A stretch of 64,000 bases of DNA, taken from contig CAXHSA010000057.1 in NCBI GenBank assembly GCA_964019055.1, positions 1 through 64,000 of the forward strand, given 5' to 3'. Positions 61,301 to 64,000 of this stretch are shown one piece after another. The stretch is from Anthopleura xanthogrammica (Eukaryota > Cnidaria > Anthozoa > Actiniaria > Actiniidae). The notes beneath the pieces were generated by a model. It was not told the DNA's origin. It ran no database searches and was given only the letters and a program-made list of their open reading frames with translations. Made by a program: the position numbers and the translations under genes. Within the stretch, counting starts at the first letter, position 1. Each line of letters starts with the position of its first letter.

Positions 61301-63826
61301 AAAAAAACTGTTTTTTGCTGACAAAATTGGAAATTTGCTGAGAATTTTCTTTTGCTCAAAACACCACGTTTTCACTGCTAAACGCAAGTTTTGAACGACA
61401 AAAGCACATTTTAGGTGTCCAAAACACTGTTTTGCTGGAAAAAAAAGCTTTTTAGCCCAAAAAACTGAAAAATGGCCATTTTGGCTCTCAAAACCAGGTT
61501 TTTCGCTGACGGCGTGACCTGTTTGCTGAAACCCCCACTTTTTGCTCATGAAAATACCTCTTGAGATAAAAACACGACTTTTTGGCGAAAAAAAATGGGG
61601 TTTTGGCTGAGTAAAGGTGCTTTTTGGTCAAAAAAACTGTTTTTTGCTGACAAAATTGGAAATTTGCTGAGAATTTTCTTTTGCTCAAAACACCACGTTT
61701 TCACTGCTAAACGCAAGTTTTGAACGACAAAAGCACATTTTAGGTGTCCAAAACACTGTTTTGCTGGAAAAAAAAGCTTTTTAGCCCAAAAAACTGAAAA
61801 ATGGCCATTTTGGCTCTCAAAACCAGGTTTTTCGCTGACGGCGTGACCTGTTTGCTGAAACCCCCACTTTTTGCTCATGAAAATACCTCTTGAGATAAAA
61901 ACACGACTTTTTGGCGAAAAAAAATGGGGTTTTGGCTGAGTAAAGGTGCTTTTTGGTCAAAAAAACTGTTTTTTGCTGACAAAATTGGAAATTTGCTGAG
62001 AATTTTCTTTTGCTCAAAACACCACGTTTTCACTGCTAAACGCAAGTTTTGGACAACAAAAGCACATGTTAGGTGTCCAAAACACTGTTTTGCTGGAAAA
62101 AAAAGCTTTTTAGCCCAAAAAACTGAAAAATGGCCATTTTGGCTCTCAAAACCAGGTTTTTCGCTGACGGCGTGACCTGTTTGCTGAAACCCCCACTTTT
62201 TGCTCATGAAAATACCTCTTGAGATAAAAACACGACTTTTTGGCGAAAAAAAATGGGGTTTTGGCTGAGTAAAGGTGCTTTTTGGTCAAAAAAACTGTTT
62301 TTTGCTGACAAAATTGGAAATTTGCTGAGAATTTTCTTTTGCTCAAAACACCACGTTTTCACTGCTAAACGCAAGTTTTGAACGACAAAAGCACATTTTA
62401 GGTGTCCAAAACACTGTTTTGCTGGAAAAAAAAGCTTTTTAGCCCAAAAAACTGAAAAATGGCCATTTTGGCTCTCAAAACCAGGTTTTTCGCTGACGGC
62501 GTGACCTGTTTGCTGAAACCCCCACTTTTTGCTCATGAAAATACCTCTTGAGATAAAAACACGACTTTTTGGCGAAAAAAAATGGGGTTTTGGCTGAGTA
62601 AAGGTGCTTTTTGGTCAAAAAAACTGTTTTTTGCTGACAAAATTGGAAATTTGCTGAGAATTTTCTTTTGCTCAAAACACCACGTTTTCACTGCTAAACG
62701 CAAGTTTTGGACGACAAAAGCACATTTTAGGTGTCCAAAACACTGTTTTGCTGGAAAAAAAAGCTTTTTAGCCCAAAAAACTGAAAAATGGCCATTTTGG
62801 CTCTCAAAACCAGGTTTTTCGCTGACGGCGTGACCTGTTTGCTGAAACCCCCACTTTTTGCTCATGAAAATACCTCTTGAGATAAAAACACGACTTTTTG
62901 GCGAAAAAAAATGGGGTTTTGGCTGAGTAAAGGTGCTTTTTGGTCAAAAAAACTGTTTTTTGCTGACAAAATTGGAAATTTGCTGAGAATTTTCTTTTGC
63001 TCAAAACACCACGTTTTCACTGCTAAACGCAAGTTTTGGACGACAAAAGCACATTTTAGGTGTCCAAAACACTGTTTTGCTGGAAAAAAAAGCTTTTTAG
63101 CCCAAAAAACTGAAAAATGGCCATTTTGGCTCTCAAAACCAGGTTTTTCGCTGACGGCGTGACCTGTTTGCTGAAACCCCCACTTTTTGCTCATGAAAAT
63201 ACCTCTTGAGATAAAAACACGACTTTTTGGCGAAAAAAAATGGGGTTTTGGCTGAGTAAAGGTGCTTTTTGGTCAAAAAAACTGTTTTTTGCTGACAAAA
63301 TTGGAAATTTGCTGAGAATTTTCTTTTGCTCAAAACACCACGTTTTCACTGCTAAACGCAAGTTTTGGACGACAAAAGCACATTTTAGGTGTCCAAAACA
63401 CTGTTTTGCTGGAAAAAAAAGCTTTTTAGCCCAAAAAACTGAAAAATGGCCATTTTGGCTCTCAAAACCAGGTTTTTCGCTGACGGCGTGACCTGTTTGC
63501 TGAAACCCCCACTTTTTGCTCATGAAAATACCTCTTGAGATAAAAACACGACTTTTTGGCGAAAAAAAATGGGGTTTTGGCTGAGTAAAGGTGCTTTTTG
63601 GTCAAAAAAACTGTTTTTTGCTGACAAAATTGGAAATTTGCTGAGAATTTTCTTTTGCTCAAAACACCACGTTTTCACTGCTAAACGCAAGTTTTGGACG
63701 ACAAAAGCACATTTTAGGTGTCCAAAACACTGTTTTGCTGGAAAAAAAAGCTTTTTAGCCCAAAAAACTGAAAAATGGCCATTTTGGCTCTCAAAACCAG
63801 GTTTTTCGCTGACGGCGTGACCTGTT
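52311..63826. repeat. T-type block with interspersed G200A monomers (copies 160-194)
   Basis: G200A copies (160, 166, 168, 169, 171, 175-178, 182-184, 186-188 and 190) are interspersed with plain T-type copies. Copy 180 (58892-59220) is an isolated C-type monomer, copy 184 has A25C, and copy 169 has nine As (330 bp). Private changes are at 56855, 56963, 57031, 59792, 60629, 62055 and 62068. Copy 182 has GCTCGG followed by seven As, so its length stays at 329 bp. Copies 161-165 and 191-194 look like plain T-type units with no difference. No clear multi-monomer period is visible here beyond the single unit. Confidence 0.8.
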
Positions 63827-64000
63827 TGCTGAAACCCCCACTTTTTGCTCATGAAAATACCTCTTGAGATAAAAACACGACTTTTTGGCGAAAAAAAATG
63901 GGGTTTTGGCTGAGTAAAGGTGCTTTTTGGTCAAAAAAACTGTTTTTTGCTGACAAAATTGGAAATTTGCTGAGAATTTTCTTTTGCTCAAAACACCACG
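63827..64000. repeat. Partial monomer 195, cut by the window end
   Basis: These 174 bp match offsets 1-174 of the unit and carry T at offset 120. The array continues beyond the window, so the total copy number is not known from here. Confidence 0.95.

Larger units (their letters stand above)
1..64000. repeat. Satellite DNA array, 329-bp monomer, about 194.5 head-to-tail copies
   Basis: The same 329-bp unit recurs in register across the whole window: base 1 matches base 330, base 659 and so on to base 63827. Sequence between copies is nearly identical; most copies differ from a neighbour by zero to three bases. 19 copies depart from 329 bp, by 1 or 2 bp: copies 29, 30, 36, 40, 44, 59-61, 77, 80, 95, 96, 114, 122, 124, 133, 134, 140 and 169. 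The net change is zero. There is no inserted element and no change of orientation, and neither array edge lies in the window. Size, uniformity and the near two-nucleosome period point to a eukaryotic centromeric or heterochromatic satellite. That is inference from satellite biology; nothing in the window names the species or chromosome position. Function, if any, would be structural rather than coding. Confidence 0.98.

Noticed and set aside
1..64000. CRISPR array
   Set aside because: There are no unique spacers: the entire 329-bp unit repeats, and the 20-bp subunits are degenerate with no separate spacer set.
1..64000. Ribosomal DNA, 5S or tRNA tandem cluster
   Set aside because: I recognise no rRNA core motif, no tRNA cloverleaf and no A/B or C-box promoter in the monomer. 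The A/T-tract structure fills the whole unit.
1..64000. Telomeric or transposon-derived repeat
   Set aside because: The unit is far longer than telomere repeats. I see no terminal inverted repeats, target-site duplications, long terminal repeats or transposase/reverse-transcriptase motifs.
1..64000. Purely artificial or assembly-generated repeat
   Set aside because: Shared multi-marker haplotypes, nested duplications and a gradual family transition are hard to produce by assembly error. Copy number in identical blocks such as 330-9212 may still be wrong.

Overview
The whole window is one uninterrupted tandem satellite array. A 329-bp monomer is repeated head to tail from the first base to the last, and the array runs off both ends. 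If copy 1 starts at base 1, there are 194 complete copies plus 174 bp of copy 195. All copies have the same orientation. I see no protein-coding gene, RNA gene, transposon, unrelated insertion, inversion or unique sequence. The 19 copies of altered length each differ by only 1-2 bp, and their gains and losses cancel, so copy 195 starts exactly where 194 units of 329 bp would put it. Hand-counted composition of copy 1 is A 103, C 64, G 63, T 99 (about 39% GC).

The monomer has internal structure. It is built from about 16 degenerate subunits of about 20 bp with the pattern T4-5 / short GC-containing core, often GCTGA or GCTCA / A3-8 / short spacer. T-tracts and A-tracts therefore alternate about every 10 bp around the whole unit. 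This is the classic layout of intrinsically curved DNA and of rotationally positioned nucleosomes. The rhythm breaks once per monomer, at a GC-rich box holding three CpGs (offsets about 305-327).

The organism is very probably a eukaryote, because a homogenised array of more than 64 kb with a 329-bp period (about two nucleosomal lengths) is typical of centromeric, pericentromeric or other heterochromatic satellites. I cannot name the taxon. Phased A/T tracts recall the periodic An/Tn clusters of nematodes, but that is only a comparison.

Layout, using monomer offsets (offset 1 = base 1): 1-20393 is nearly all 'C-type' monomers (C at offset 120), including 27 copies that look identical (330-9212). 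20394-26644 is a zone of intermixed C-type and 'T-type' (T at offset 120) copies. 26645-31251 is a nearly uniform T-type block. 31252-64000 is T-type but richer in variants: G200A, A68G, C168T and A25C markers, a duplicated block (31252-33884 and 40467-42770), a 1,973-bp-spaced block (43759-44415 and 45732-46388) and a seven-monomer higher-order pattern of 2,303 bp (46060-52310). The variants form mosaics, as expected from unequal crossing-over and gene conversion. Of 195 offset-120 sites, I count 76 C-type and 119 T-type.

Many overlapping open frames of 60-220 codons exist on both strands, but I judge them to be by-products of the repeat, for the reasons given in the rejected list.
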